The notes beneath the pieces are model-generated. The model searched no databases, was not told the origin of the DNA, and worked only from the letters and a program-made list of their open reading frames with translations. Below are positions 55,816-64,000 of a stretch of 64,000 bases of DNA, piece after piece (within the stretch, counting starts at the first letter, position 1; the number at the start of each line of letters is the position of its first letter). The DNA is from Streptomyces violaceorubidus (lineage in GTDB: Bacteria > Actinomycetota > Actinomycetes > Streptomycetales > Streptomycetaceae). The translations under genes and the position numbers were made by a program. Where the stretch lies: NCBI RefSeq assembly GCF_000717995.1, contig NZ_JODM01000012.1:62001-126000 (forward strand), read 5' to 3'.

Positions 55816-56214
55816 TCACGGCCGACCGCGTGATCCACCGGCCGCGCCCGCCCCCGGATCCGTCGTGGCGCCCTCCGGAACGGATTCCGCCGCGCTGTCC
55901 CGGTCCCGTGGCGGCATGATCATCGGCGGGGTCGGCAGCGTCACGAACGTCGACGGCAGGGACGGCGCGTTCTCCCGTCCGGCGTTGGCGATCACCACCG
56001 CGATGTACGGCAGGACCGCCCCGAGGACCAGGGCCACGATCGCGACGTGCCGTTCCACGTTCCACAGGCAGACCGCGAGGATCACCGAGGCCGTACGGAT
56101 CGCCATCGAGATGATGTACCGCCGCTGCCGACCGCGCACGTCCTCCTGGAGGCCCGTCCGGGCCCCGGTGATCCGGAACACCTCGGCACTGCCGCCGGCA
56201 CTCTGCTTCCGCAT
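55816..56214 (-). CDS. DUF3099 family membrane protein
   Basis: A 132-residue protein with two membrane helices, about 38-55 (ISMAIRTASVILAVCLWNV read in part) and about 60-80 (VAIVALVLGAVLPYIAVVIA). The conserved block FRITGARTGLQEDVRGRQRRYI before them and GRENAPSLPSTF after them are DUF3099 features. The C-terminal 40 residues are Pro/Gly-rich. ATG 56214 gives the usual start; an in-frame TTG at 56295 would add 27 residues. Function unknown. Confidence 0.82.
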   Translation of the reverse strand: MRKQSAGGSAEVFRITGARTGLQEDVRGRQRRYIISMAIRTASVILAVCLWNVERHVAIVALVLGAVLPYIAVVIANAGRENAPSLPSTFVTLPTPPMIMPPRDRDSAAESVPEGATTDPGAGAAGGSRGRP

Positions 56215-56476
56215 CTGGTTCCACCATCCGCCCGCATCGGACTCTCCCCGCCCCGCTCTCGTCCGCGGCCGCTCGGGGACTCCGGTCCCGGACAACTCCC
56301 CACGTTACGCCGCGCCCGCGCCGCTCACGAGACCGGGGCACCCCTGGTCGGCCGTACCGCGTGCGCCGCACGGCGCAGGCGCCGGTACCCCGTTCGGCCC
56401 CACGCGGCATGCGCCGTTCGCGGTACGCCCGAACACTGGTGGCAATGCTCGCGTAGAGCCGGACGAGGAGGCAGCC

Positions 56477-56758
56477 ATGGGCTGGTTGTGGGCGATCATC
56501 GTGGGATTCGTGCTCGGCTTGATCGCCAAGGCGATCATTCCCGGCAAGCAGCACATGCCGCTGTGGCTGACCACCATCTGCGGCATGATCGGCGCGATCG
56601 TCGGCAACGCCATCGCCCGCGCGGCCGGCGTCGAGGCGACGTCCGGCATCGACTGGTGGCGGCACCTGTTCCAGCTGGTGGCGGCGATCATCGTCGTCGG
56701 CCTCGGCGACGCGGCCTACACGTCGATGCGCGGCAGCAGGCGGCGAGGACGGGCCTGA
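56477..56758 (+). CDS. GlsB/YeaQ/YmgE family stress membrane protein
   Basis: A 93-residue protein with three short transmembrane helices, starting GWLWAIIVGFVLGLIAKAIIP, then TTICGMIGAIVGNAIARA and FQLVAAIIVVGLGDAAYTS. The pattern and length fit the transglycosylase-associated/YeaQ family, small membrane proteins induced by stress. ATG 56477 has GAGGAGG upstream. A strong terminator follows 26 nt after its stop. Confidence 0.9.
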   Translation: MGWLWAIIVGFVLGLIAKAIIPGKQHMPLWLTTICGMIGAIVGNAIARAAGVEATSGIDWWRHLFQLVAAIIVVGLGDAAYTSMRGSRRRGRA

Positions 56759-56783
56759 CCGTTCCCAGGGACCCCCGGGCAGG

Positions 56784-56832
56784 GCGAAGGGGCGGCTCCG
56801 GCAGCCGTGCGGCGCCGAAGCCGCCCCTTCGC
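56784..56832. terminator. Bidirectional hairpin terminator
   Basis: GCGAAGGGGCGGCT (56784-56797) and its exact complement AGCCGCCCCTTCGC (56819-56832) form a 14-bp stem with a 21-nt loop between the convergent GlsB and tyrS genes. It can terminate both. Confidence 0.85.
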
Positions 56833-56842
56833 GTGCGCCCGC

Positions 56843-58111
56843 TCAGGCGCCGGTGACCTCCACCGCGGCCAGGTTCTTCTTGCCGCGGCGCAGCACCAGC
56901 CAGCGCCCGTGCAGCAGGTCCTCCTTGGCGGGGACGGCGTCCTCGCCGGTGACCTTGGTGTTGTTCACGTAGGCGCCGCCCTCCTTCACCGTGCGGCGCG
57001 CGGCGGACTTGCTGGCCACCAGACCCACCTCGGCGAACAGGTCGACGACCGGGGCCGGCTCGGCGACCCGGACGTGCGGCAGCTCGGAGAGGGCCGCCGC
57101 CAGCGTCCGCTCGTCCAGCTCCGCCAGCTCGCCCTGGCCGAACAGGGCCTTGGACGCGGCGATCACGGCGGCCGTCTGCCCGGCGCCGTGCACCAGCGTC
57201 GTCAGCTCCTCGGCCAGCGCCCGCTGCGCGGCCCGCGCCTGCGGCCGCTCCTCGGTCTGCCGCTCCAGCTCCTCCAGCTCCTCACGGGAGCGGAACGACA
57301 GGATGCGCAGGTACGTCGAGATGTCCCGGTCGTCCACGTTCAACCAGAACTGGTAGAACGCGTACGGCGTCGTCATCTCCGGGTCGAGCCAGACGGCGCC
57401 GCCCTCGGTCTTGCCGAACTTGGTGCCGTCCGCCTTGGTCATCAGCGGGGTCGCGTAGGCGTGCACGGACGCCTCCGGCTCCAGCCGGTGCAGCAGGTCG
57501 AGACCGGCCGTGAGGTTGCCCCACTGGTCGCTGCCGCCCTGCTGCATCGTGCAGCCGTACCTCCGGTAGAGCTGGAGGAAGTCCATCGCCTGGAGCAGCT
57601 GGTAGCTGAACTCCGTGTAGCTGATGCCCTCGGAGGACTCCAGGCGCCGGGCGACGGAGTCCTTGGTCAGCATCTTGTTGACCCGGAAGTGCTTGCCGAT
57701 GTCCCGCAGGAACTCGATCGCGGACAGGCCCTCGGTCCAGTCGAGGTTGTTGACCATCACCGCCGCGTTCTCGCCCTCGAAGGACAGGAACGGCTCGATC
57801 TGGCCGCGCAGCCGCTGGACCCAGCCCGCGACGGTCTCCGGCGAGTTCAGCGTGCGCTCCGCGGTCGGGCGCGGGTCGCCGATCTGACCCGTGGCCCCGC
57901 CGACCAGCGCCAGCGGCCGGTGCCCGGCCTGCTGGAGCCGGCGCACGGTGAGCACCTGCACCAGGTGCCCCACGTGCAGGGACGGCGCGGTCGGGTCGAA
58001 ACCGCAATAGAACGTGACGGGACCGTCCGCGAGCGCCTTGCGCAAAGCGTCCTCGTCGGTGGACTGGGCGAACAGCCCGCGCCACTTCAGCTCGTCGACG
58101 ATGTCCGTCAC
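56843..58111 (-). CDS. tyrS: Tyrosyl-tRNA synthetase
   Basis: A 422-residue class Ic aminoacyl-tRNA synthetase charging tRNA-Tyr. The HIGH-like motif is [12 protein letters not shown], the tyrosine site includes [15 protein letters not shown], and the KMSKS-like motif is KFGKTEGG. The C-terminal S4 RNA-binding domain (about 355-420) ends in the typical [19 protein letters not shown] 58111 fits the family N-terminus. Only 45 nt separate it from the TldE gene on the same strand, so a T-box leader is excluded. Confidence 0.97.
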   Translation of the reverse strand: MTDIVDELKWRGLFAQSTDEDALRKALADGPVTFYCGFDPTAPSLHVGHLVQVLTVRRLQQAGHRPLALVGGATGQIGDPRPTAERTLNSPETVAGWVQRLRGQIEPFLSFEGENAAVMVNNLDWTEGLSAIEFLRDIGKHFRVNKMLTKDSVARRLESSEGISYTEFSYQLLQAMDFLQLYRRYGCTMQQGGSDQWGNLTAGLDLLHRLEPEASVHAYATPLMTKADGTKFGKTEGGAVWLDPEMTTPYAFYQFWLNVDDRDISTYLRILSFRSREELEELERQTEERPQARAAQRALAEELTTLVHGAGQTAAVIAASKALFGQGELAELDERTLAAALSELPHVRVAEPAPVVDLFAEVGLVASKSAARRTVKEGGAYVNNTKVTGEDAVPAKEDLLHGRWLVLRRGKKNLAAVEVTGA

Positions 58112-58156
58112 GGTTCTCGTGTCTCCTTGAGTGGTCTCGCGAAATCAGGTACGAGG

Positions 58157-59554
58157 TTATACGCCCTGGCTGACAGAGCTCATATTGAAATCGGGGATGC
58201 GCAGCGCGGGCATCGCGGCCCTGGTGAACCAGTCGCCCCACTCCCTGGGCAGCGTCTTCTCCGTGCGCCCGGCCTCCGCGGCCCGCCCCAGCAGGTCCAC
58301 CGGCGACTCGTTGAACCGGAAGTTGTTCACCTCGCCGACGACCTCGCCGTGCTCCACGAGGTAGACGCCGTCCCGGGTCAGCCCGGTCAGCAGCAGCGTC
58401 GCGGGGTCGACCTCGCGGATGTACCAGAGGCAGGTCAGCAGCAGCCCGCGCTCCGTGCCCGCGATCATGTCGTCCAGGGACCGGTCGGGGTCGCCGCCGT
58501 CCAGGATCAGGTTGCCGATCGCCGGTGCCACCGGAAGGCCGGTCAGGCCCGCGCCGTGCCGGGTGGTGGTCAGCCGGTGCAGCTGACCCGCGCGGATCCA
58601 GTCGGTCGCCGTCACCGGCAGCCCGTTGTCGAACACCGACTGGTCGCCGCCCGAGGAGTGCGCCACCACGAAGGGCGCGCTCTCCAGGCCCGGCTCGTGC
58701 GGATCACTGCGCAGCGTCAGCGGCAGCCTGCCGAGCCGCTCGCCGAGACGGGTGCCGCCGCCCGGCTTGGAGAACACCGTGCGCCCCTCGACCGCGTCCC
58801 GCCCGGACGCCGACCAGTACTGGTAGATCAGCAGGTCCGCCACCGCGGTGGGCGGCAGCAGCGTCTCGTACCGCCCCGCGGGCAGCTCCACCCGCCGCCC
58901 GGCCCAGCCGAGGCGTACGGCCAGCTCGGCGTCGAGTGCCGCCGGGTCGACGTCCTTGAAGTCCCGCGTGGCCTGTCCCGCCCACGCCGAGCGGGTCCTG
59001 TCCGGCGACTTGGCGTTCAGCTCCAGCGTCCCGTTCGGCTGGTCGTGCCGCAGCCTGAGCCCCGTGGACGTGCCCACGTACGTCGAGGTCATCTCGTGGT
59101 TCGCGAACCCGTACAGCTCCCGCCCGCCGGCCCGCGCGCGGGCGAACGCCTCCCCGAGGGCCGGCGCGAAGTCGGCGAACACCGCCGACGAGGTCTCGGC
59201 GGGCGCGTCGGTGAAGTCCGGCGCCGCCGTCTGGCCGGTGACCAGCGGCTGTGCGTCCTCGGCCGGACCGGCGTCCCGCGCGGCGGCCTCGGCGGCGCGC
59301 ACCAGGGGCTCCAGCTCGTCCGTGGTCACGGCCGAGCGCGACACGACCCCGGACGCCGTGCCCTCCCGTCCGTCGACGGTGGCGACGACCGTCAGCGTGC
59401 GCCCGCGCGTGACGCCGTTGGTGGTGAGCGCGTTGCCCGCCCAGCGCAGGTTGGCGGTGGACTCCTCGTCGGCGATGACGACGCACCCGTCCGCCCGGGA
59501 CAGCTCCAGCGCCCGTTCGACGATCTCGTGCGGCTTGTTGGTGCGGACGCTCAT
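58157..59554 (-). CDS. TldE/PmbA-like metalloprotease partner subunit
   Basis: A 465-residue protein of the TldD/PmbA family without the HExxxH metal motif, hence the TldE-type partner. Typical parts are GNALTTNGVTRGRTLTVVA at the N-terminus and GLPVAPAIGNLILDGGD and RDGVYLVEHGEVVGEVNNFRF in the C-terminal half. TldE and TldD form a heterodimeric protease that opens unfolded or leader-carrying peptides. The ATG overlaps the TldD stop by 4 nt. Confidence 0.92.
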   Translation of the reverse strand: MSVRTNKPHEIVERALELSRADGCVVIADEESTANLRWAGNALTTNGVTRGRTLTVVATVDGREGTASGVVSRSAVTTDELEPLVRAAEAAARDAGPAEDAQPLVTGQTAAPDFTDAPAETSSAVFADFAPALGEAFARARAGGRELYGFANHEMTSTYVGTSTGLRLRHDQPNGTLELNAKSPDRTRSAWAGQATRDFKDVDPAALDAELAVRLGWAGRRVELPAGRYETLLPPTAVADLLIYQYWSASGRDAVEGRTVFSKPGGGTRLGERLGRLPLTLRSDPHEPGLESAPFVVAHSSGGDQSVFDNGLPVTATDWIRAGQLHRLTTTRHGAGLTGLPVAPAIGNLILDGGDPDRSLDDMIAGTERGLLLTCLWYIREVDPATLLLTGLTRDGVYLVEHGEVVGEVNNFRFNESPVDLLGRAAEAGRTEKTLPREWGDWFTRAAMPALRIPDFNMSSVSQGV

Positions 59555-61074
59555 CGACCCGCCTCCTGCGTGGTGTTCAGAATGTTGACTCCCTTGAAGA
59601 GGGCGGACGGGCAGCCGTGCGAGACGGCCGCGACCTGGCCCGGCTGGGCCTTGCCGCAGTTGAAGGCGCCGCCCAGGACGTACGTCTGCGGACCGCCGAC
59701 GGCCGCCATGGACCCCCAGAAGTCGGTGGTCGTCGCCTGGTACGCCACGTCCCGCAGCTGCCCGGCGAGCCGCCCGTTCTCGATCCGGAAGAACCGCTGC
59801 CCGGTGAACTGGAAGTTGTAGCGCTGCATGTCGATGGACCAGGACCGGTCCCCGACGACGTAGATCCCCCGATCGACGCCCCCGATCAGATCCTCCGTCG
59901 ACAGCCCGCCCGGATCCGGCCGCAGCGACACGTTGGCCATCCGCTGCACCGGTACGTGCGCGGGGGAGTCGGCGTAGGCGCACCCGTTGGACCGCTCGAA
60001 CCCGGTGAGCCTCGCGATCCGCCGGTCGAGCTGGTACCCCACCAGCGTGCCGTCCTTCACCAGGTCCCAGGACTGGCCCTCGACGCCCTCGTCGTCGTAC
60101 CCGACGGTGGCCAGGCCGTGCTCGGCGGTGCGGTCGCCGGTCACGTTCATCAGCTCGGAGCCGTAGCGCAGCTTGCCGAGCTGGTCGAAGGTGGCGAAGG
60201 AGGTGCCGGCGTAGGCGGCCTCGTAGCCGAGGGCGCGGTCCAGCTCGGTGGCGTGCCCGATGGACTCGTGGATGGTCAGCCACAGGTTCGAGGGGTCGAC
60301 GACCAGGTCGTACAGGCCCGCCTCGACGCTCGGCGCGCGCATCTTCTCCGCCAGCAGCTCCGGGATCTCGGCCAGCTCCGCCTCCCAGTCCCAGCCGGTG
60401 CCGGTCAGGTACTCCCAGCCCCGCCCGGCCGGCGGCGCCAGCGTGCGCATGGAGTCGAACTCGCCGCTGGAGTCGTCCACCGACACGGCGGTGAGCACCG
60501 GGTGCAGCCGTACCCGCTGCTGCGTGGTCACGGTGCCGGCGGTGTCGGCGTAGAACTTGTTCTCGTGCACGGTGAGCAGCGAGGCGTCCACGTGGTCGAC
60601 CCCGTCGGCCGCGAGCAGCCGCGCGCTCCAGTCGGCCAGCAGCGCCGCCTTCTCCGCGTCGGGCACGGTGAAGGGGTCGATGTCGTACGCCGAGATCCAG
60701 GTCTTGTCCGCGTGCACCGGCTCACCGGCCAGCTCGACCCTCTCGTCCGACCCGGCCGCCCTGATCACCTGCGCCGACAGCTTCGCCATCGCCACCGCCT
60801 GCGAGGCGACCTTGGCGGCGGCGTCCAGGGTCAGGTCCACGCCGGACGCGAAGCCCCACGTGCCGCCGTGCACCACCCGCACCGCGTACCCGAGGTCGGT
60901 GGTGTCCGAGGACCCGGCGGGCCGGGCGTCCCTGAGGCGCCAGGAGGCGCTGCGGACCCGCTCCAGCCGGAAGTCGGCATGCTCCGCGCCGAGGGCACGC
61001 GCACGGGCCAGGGCGGCGTCGGCGAGGGCGCGTAGGGGGAGTGCCGTGAAGGCTTGGTCGATGCTGTGAGGCAC
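59551..61074 (-). CDS. tldD: TldD-like zinc metalloprotease subunit
   Basis: A 507-residue TldD protein with the metal motif in LTIHESIGHATELDRA (H-E-x-x-x-H) and the third ligand probably in the late GCPSALFKG/AFNCGKAQPG region. Other family parts are YAVRVVHGGTWGFAS and DRSWSIDMQRYNFQFTGQ. It is the catalytic half of the TldD/TldE complex. GTG 61074 is the start. No RiPP precursor or modifying enzyme lies nearby, so its substrate is open. Confidence 0.95.
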   Translation of the reverse strand: MPHSIDQAFTALPLRALADAALARARALGAEHADFRLERVRSASWRLRDARPAGSSDTTDLGYAVRVVHGGTWGFASGVDLTLDAAAKVASQAVAMAKLSAQVIRAAGSDERVELAGEPVHADKTWISAYDIDPFTVPDAEKAALLADWSARLLAADGVDHVDASLLTVHENKFYADTAGTVTTQQRVRLHPVLTAVSVDDSSGEFDSMRTLAPPAGRGWEYLTGTGWDWEAELAEIPELLAEKMRAPSVEAGLYDLVVDPSNLWLTIHESIGHATELDRALGYEAAYAGTSFATFDQLGKLRYGSELMNVTGDRTAEHGLATVGYDDEGVEGQSWDLVKDGTLVGYQLDRRIARLTGFERSNGCAYADSPAHVPVQRMANVSLRPDPGGLSTEDLIGGVDRGIYVVGDRSWSIDMQRYNFQFTGQRFFRIENGRLAGQLRDVAYQATTTDFWGSMAAVGGPQTYVLGGAFNCGKAQPGQVAAVSHGCPSALFKGVNILNTTQEAGR

Positions 61075-61348
61075 CTGCGTCTCTTTCTGTCGACGTGACC
61101 GGTCGTCTGCCGCGACACCGGGGGCTGCGCCGCATCATGTCGCGTCGGGGGTCCGGCGACCACACCTTTCCGCCGCCCCGGCTGCGGGTTCTGTAGGGAC
61201 CCGACAGACAGCCCCGTAAGCCACTGTGGGTGCCCGAGTCTCTGGGCGAGGCCGGGGACCGATAGATTTTCGAGGAAGCCGCCTGCCGTAGCCGCCCGCC
61301 GTACGGGTGAGCGGGCGGGTGGACGACCGCTAGGGAAAGGGTGATCCG

Positions 61349-62053
61349 TTGAGCCGCTCGGTTCTCGTCACCGGAGGAAACCGGGGCATCGGCCTCGCCA
61401 TCGCCCGCGCCTTCGCCGACGCCGGCGACAAGGTCGCGATCACGTACCGCTCGGGTGAGCCGCCGGAGGGCTTCCTGGCCGTCAAGTGCGACATCACCGA
61501 CACCGAGCAGGTGGAGCAGGCCTACAAGGAGATCGAGGAGACCCACGGTCCCGTCGAGGTCCTGATCGCCAACGCCGGCGTCACCAAGGACCAGCTCCTG
61601 ATGCGCATGTCGGAGGAGGACTTCACCTCCGTCGTGGAGACCAACCTGACCGGCACCTTCCGCGTGGTCAAGCGCACCAACCGCGCCATGCTGCGCGCCA
61701 AGAAGGGCCGCGTCGTCCTCATCTCGTCGGTGGTCGGGCTCCTCGGCTCCGCGGGGCAGGCGAACTACGCCGCCTCCAAGGCCGGCCTGGTCGGCTTCGC
61801 GCGCTCCCTCGCCCGTGAGCTGGGGTCGCGCAACATCACCTTCAACGTCGTCGCGCCCGGCTTCGTCGACACCGACATGACCAAGGTGCTCACCGACGAG
61901 CAGCGGGCCAACATCGTGTCGCAGGTGCCGCTGGGGCGGTACGCGCAGCCGGAGGAGATCGCCGCGACGGTGCGGTTCCTCGCCTCGGACGACGCCTCGT
62001 ACATCACTGGAGCCGTCATCCCCGTTGACGGCGGACTGGGAATGGGTCACTGA
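61349..62053 (+). CDS. fabG: 3-oxoacyl-ACP reductase
   Basis: A 234-residue classical SDR. The cofactor loop is VTGGNRGIGLAIA, followed by LIANAGVT and the catalytic Ser in LISSVVGLLG and Tyr-Lys in NYAASKAGLVGFAR. The terminal ITGAVIPVDGGLGMGH fits FabG. It reduces 3-oxoacyl-ACP with NADPH. The gene starts with TTG 61349 after AAAGGG and ends 5 nt before the enoyl reductase gene, the same order as fabG1(mabA)-inhA of Mycobacterium. Confidence 0.95.
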   Translation: MSRSVLVTGGNRGIGLAIARAFADAGDKVAITYRSGEPPEGFLAVKCDITDTEQVEQAYKEIEETHGPVEVLIANAGVTKDQLLMRMSEEDFTSVVETNLTGTFRVVKRTNRAMLRAKKGRVVLISSVVGLLGSAGQANYAASKAGLVGFARSLARELGSRNITFNVVAPGFVDTDMTKVLTDEQRANIVSQVPLGRYAQPEEIAATVRFLASDDASYITGAVIPVDGGLGMGH

Positions 62054-62058
62054 ACACC

Positions 62059-62826
62059 ATGAGCGGAATTCTCGAGGGCAAGCGCGTCCTGATCACCGGC
62101 GTGCTGACGGAGTCCTCCATCGCCTTCCACGCCGCGAAGCTGGCCCAGGAGCAGGGCGCCGACGTCATCCTCACCGCGTTCCCGCGGCCCACCCTGACCG
62201 AGCGCATCGCCAAGAAGCTGCCGAAGCCCGCCAAGGTCATCGAGCTGGACGTCACCAACGAGGAGCACCTCGCCCGGCTCGCCGACGTCGTCGGTGAGGA
62301 GCTGGGCGGCCTCGACGGCGTCGTGCACTCCATCGGCTTCGCCCCGCAGGACGCCCTCGGCGGCAACTTCCTCAACGCGCCGTTCGAGTCGGTCGCCACC
62401 GCCATGCACGTCTCGGCGTTCTCCCTGAAGTCGCTGACCATGGCCTGCCTGCCACTGATGCAGAACGGCGGTTCGATCGTCGGCCTCACTTTCGACGCGC
62501 AGTTCGCCTGGCCGCAGTACGACTGGATGGGCCCGGCCAAGGCCGCGCTGGAGGCCACCAGCCGCTACATGGCCCGTGACCTCGGCAAGCAGAACATCCG
62601 CTGCAACCTGATCTCGGCGGGCCCGATCGGCTCCATGGCCGCCAAGTCCATCCCGGGCTTCAGCGAGCTGGCCTCCGTGTGGGACACCCGCTCCCCGCTG
62701 GAGTGGGACCTGAAGGACCCGGAGCCGGCCGGTCGCGGCATCGTCGCGCTGCTGAGCGACTGGTTCCCGAAGACCACGGGCGAGATCGTCCACGTCGACG
62801 GCGGACTGCACGCCATCGGCGCCTGA
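62059..62826 (+). CDS. fabI: Enoyl-[acyl-carrier-protein] reductase (NADH), InhA-type
   Basis: A 255-residue enoyl-ACP reductase. The N-terminal LITGVLTESSIAFHAAKLA replaces the usual Rossmann glycines as in FabI/InhA. The active site is GLTFDAQFAWPQYDWMGPAK, with Tyr and Lys in the Y-x6-K spacing wording of InhA. The C-terminus VHVDGGLHAIGA is typical. It reduces the trans-2 double bond in each elongation round. It is co-transcribed with fabG; a 30-bp palindromic terminator follows 16 nt later. Confidence 0.95.
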   Translation: MSGILEGKRVLITGVLTESSIAFHAAKLAQEQGADVILTAFPRPTLTERIAKKLPKPAKVIELDVTNEEHLARLADVVGEELGGLDGVVHSIGFAPQDALGGNFLNAPFESVATAMHVSAFSLKSLTMACLPLMQNGGSIVGLTFDAQFAWPQYDWMGPAKAALEATSRYMARDLGKQNIRCNLISAGPIGSMAAKSIPGFSELASVWDTRSPLEWDLKDPEPAGRGIVALLSDWFPKTTGEIVHVDGGLHAIGA

Positions 62827-62842
62827 CCGGACACCTCGCCCA

Positions 62843-62872
62843 GGGCCCGCGTCCCGTACGGGACGCGGGCCC
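62843..62872. terminator. Strong palindromic terminator after fabI
   Basis: A 30-bp perfect palindrome with arms GGGCCCGCGTCCCGT and its complement. It begins 17 nt after the fabI stop and also lies beyond the end of the convergent FadR-type gene. As RNA it would form a very stable hairpin with a minimal loop. Confidence 0.85.
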
Positions 62873-62914
62873 TCGTGCCGCGCCGGAACGGATCGGCGAC
62901 GAGGGCCGGCCCGG

Positions 62915-63610
62915 TCAGCCGCCCGAGGACGACGGACCGAACAGCCCCGGCCGGCACACGAACGGATAGGCGGCGGCCTCCTCCGCCGCCGTCGCCGCGT
63001 CGCCCGCGCGGATCGCGTCCACCAGCCGGCCGTGGTCCATGTGCGTCGCCGGGGACATCCCCTCGCCCACGTCGCCCCGCAGCCAGTCCCGCAGCACCTC
63101 GCTCAGGTCCGCGTACATCGCGGTCATCACGTCGTTGTGCGAGGCGGCCACGACCGCCAGGTGGAACGTGGCGTCCGCCGCCACGAAGGCCTCCGCCTCA
63201 CCCGACTCCCAGGCCTCCTCCCGGCGCAGCAGCAGGGCGTCGATCTGCTTGAGGTCCTTCTCCGTGCGCCGTTCGGCGGCCAGGCGGGCGGCGGCCGACT
63301 CCAGCGTGGAACGGAGCTCGGCGATGTGCTGGGGGGCGGCGTCGGCGAAGCGGCGCTGCATCACGCCGGCCAGCTCGCTGGTCGCCACGACGTACGTGCC
63401 CGAGCCCTGGCGGATGTCCAGCAGACCGTTGTGGGCCAGCGCGCGGACCGCCTCACGGACCGTGTTCCGGGCGACGCCGAGCTGCTCGACCAGTTCCGGC
63501 TCGGTGGGGATGCGGGAGCCGACCGGCCACTCGCCCGAGGCGATCTGCTGCCGCAGCGCGGCGATGACCTGCTCGGACAGTGCCGAACGACGGGGATGGC
63601 TCAGTGGCAT
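62915..63610 (-). CDS. GntR family regulator, FadR (FCD) subfamily
   Basis: A 231-residue regulator. The N-terminal winged HTH contains PTEPELVEQLGVARNTVREA and LLDIRQGSGTYVVA. The C-terminal all-helical FCD domain (about 85-215) carries metal-ligand positions in AADATFHLAVVAASHN and the late HMDHGRLVDAIRAGD, typical of FCD domains that bind carboxylates. It is transcribed away from an MFS exporter gene, with a perfect operator-like repeat between them, so it probably represses both. Confidence 0.92.
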   Translation of the reverse strand: MPLSHPRRSALSEQVIAALRQQIASGEWPVGSRIPTEPELVEQLGVARNTVREAVRALAHNGLLDIRQGSGTYVVATSELAGVMQRRFADAAPQHIAELRSTLESAAARLAAERRTEKDLKQIDALLLRREEAWESGEAEAFVAADATFHLAVVAASHNDVMTAMYADLSEVLRDWLRGDVGEGMSPATHMDHGRLVDAIRAGDAATAAEEAAAYPFVCRPGLFGPSSSGG

Positions 63611-63643
63611 GGCTCACCTTCGCACACGAGCGAATGGACGCAC

Positions 63644-63658
63644 AATCATCCCATGATT
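63644..63658. promoter_or_regulatory. Operator-like inverted repeat between FadR-type and MFS genes
   Basis: AATCAT-CCC-ATGATT is a perfect inverted repeat with 6-bp arms in the 62-nt divergent gap, 34 nt from the regulator start and 15 nt from the MFS start. Another ATGAT follows at 63661. It is the natural binding site for the adjacent GntR regulator. Confidence 0.65.
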
Positions 63659-63672
63659 CTATGATGGGCCTC

Positions 63673-64000
63673 ATGGCTAGTGACGAGACCCGGACCGAGA
63701 CACGTACCGAGACGCGTGCGCAGACACGCCCGCAGGCGCCCGCCACGCGCGCGTGGACGACGTGGACGACCCGGCTGCTCGTCCTCGGTATCGTCCTGGC
63801 CGCCCTCAACCTGCGCCCCGCCATCACGAGCCTGGGCGCGCTCCTGGAGGAGGTCCGCGACGGACTCGGCATGAGCGGCAGCATCGCCGGACTGCTCACC
63901 TCCGTGCCCCCGCTCTGCTTCGCCGTCTTCGGGGTCACCGCTCCCCGGCTGGCCCGCCGCTTCGGGCCCGGCGCGGTGGTCTGCGCCGGCATGGCCGCCA
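63673..64000 (+). CDS. MFS transporter (CynX/NimT-like), cut by the window end
   Basis: Only the first 109 codons are present. After a polar N-terminus with repeated T-E-T-R wording, the first membrane helix (LLVLGIVLAALNLRPAITSLG) contains the NLRPAITS signature of CynX/NimT-type major facilitator proteins, and the second has SGSIAGLLTSVPPLCFAVFG, then APRLARRFG, the loop 2-3 motif. Such proteins export drugs or take up small anions. Divergent from the FadR-type regulator, which likely controls it. ATG 63673 is chosen; a start at 63664 or so is possible. Confidence 0.88.
   Translation, partial: MASDETRTETRTETRAQTRPQAPATRAWTTWTTRLLVLGIVLAALNLRPAITSLGALLEEVRDGLGMSGSIAGLLTSVPPLCFAVFGVTAPRLARRFGPGAVVCAGMAA

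Noticed and set aside
58112..58156. T-box riboswitch in front of tyrS
   Set aside because: Only 45 nt separate tyrS from the preceding gene, far too short for a T-box.
56807..59821. A 1004-codon plus-strand frame opposite tyrS and tldE
   Set aside because: It is the antisense shadow of two well-supported genes and has no start signal or domain.

Overview
The window is chromosomal DNA of a Streptomyces. Evidence: GC is very high, with C or G in nearly every third codon position; GTG and TTG starts are frequent; and the gene families are typical of the genus (ectABCD, a GATC-binding small nucleoid protein, LAxTG sortase substrates, Asp23/AmaP clusters). From memory, gene order and protein sequences closely match the ectABCD-to-fabI stretch of S. 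coelicolor / S. lividans read in reverse, but I could not align them. I see no rRNA, tRNA, CRISPR array, insertion sequence or prophage. Most genes are core or conserved actinobacterial genes, with almost complete use of coding space.

Layout. (1) 1-5.7 kb: an IclR regulator with a GNAT gene, divergent from a 2,5-dioxovalerate-type aldehyde dehydrogenase; then a DUF1349 protein, a FrnE-like DsbA oxidoreductase and a class V aminotransferase-like protein. (2) 5.7-9.5 kb: the ectoine/hydroxyectoine operon ectA-B-C-D on the minus strand. It has strong hairpins between ectB and ectC, a relic-like second copy of the ectD 3' end, and a palindrome-rich control region with GlnR-like half sites. (3) 9.5-13.6 kb: an aminotransferase, a small membrane protein, an amidohydrolase and a LAETG-tailed surface protein.

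(4) 14-31.7 kb: the cobalamin locus, in two minus-strand blocks separated by a plus-strand ZIP metal transporter. The upstream block is cobD(cbiB)-cobQ-cobN-chlID-cobO-cobB-cobI, preceded by a recognisable cobalamin riboswitch. The second block is cobM-cobL-cbiG/cobJ-cbiX-cobC. Most junctions overlap by 4 nt or fewer, implying translational coupling. Together they make most of the corrin ring, insert cobalt (CobN plus a ChlI/ChlD-type ATPase subunit), amidate and adenosylate it, and attach the aminopropanol arm. The genes for cobA, cobH, cobK, cobF and the nucleotide-loop assembly steps are not here.

(5) 31.8-40 kb: a Pit phosphate transporter with a Pho-box-like direct repeat, a class II aldolase with a 12-bp repeat tract in its start region, an alpha/beta hydrolase, an ABC-F ATPase preceded by a putative leaderless 9-codon leader peptide, and the small HTH protein Gbn preceded by a dense cluster of GATC sites. 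(6) 40-44.2 kb: an enoyl-CoA hydratase and an envelope-stress locus in which five proteins look Asp23-related. (7) 44.2-52 kb: an SDR without the usual catalytic pair, a GH15 trehalase/glucoamylase-like enzyme, SURF1, a zinc-ribbon protein, a DnaQ exonuclease with a BRCT domain, CopD and a secreted subtilase. (8) 52-64 kb: DUF485-actP, moaA, small conserved proteins, tyrS, a TldD/TldE pair, the fabG-inhA pair, and a FadR-type regulator divergent from an MFS transporter cut by the window end.
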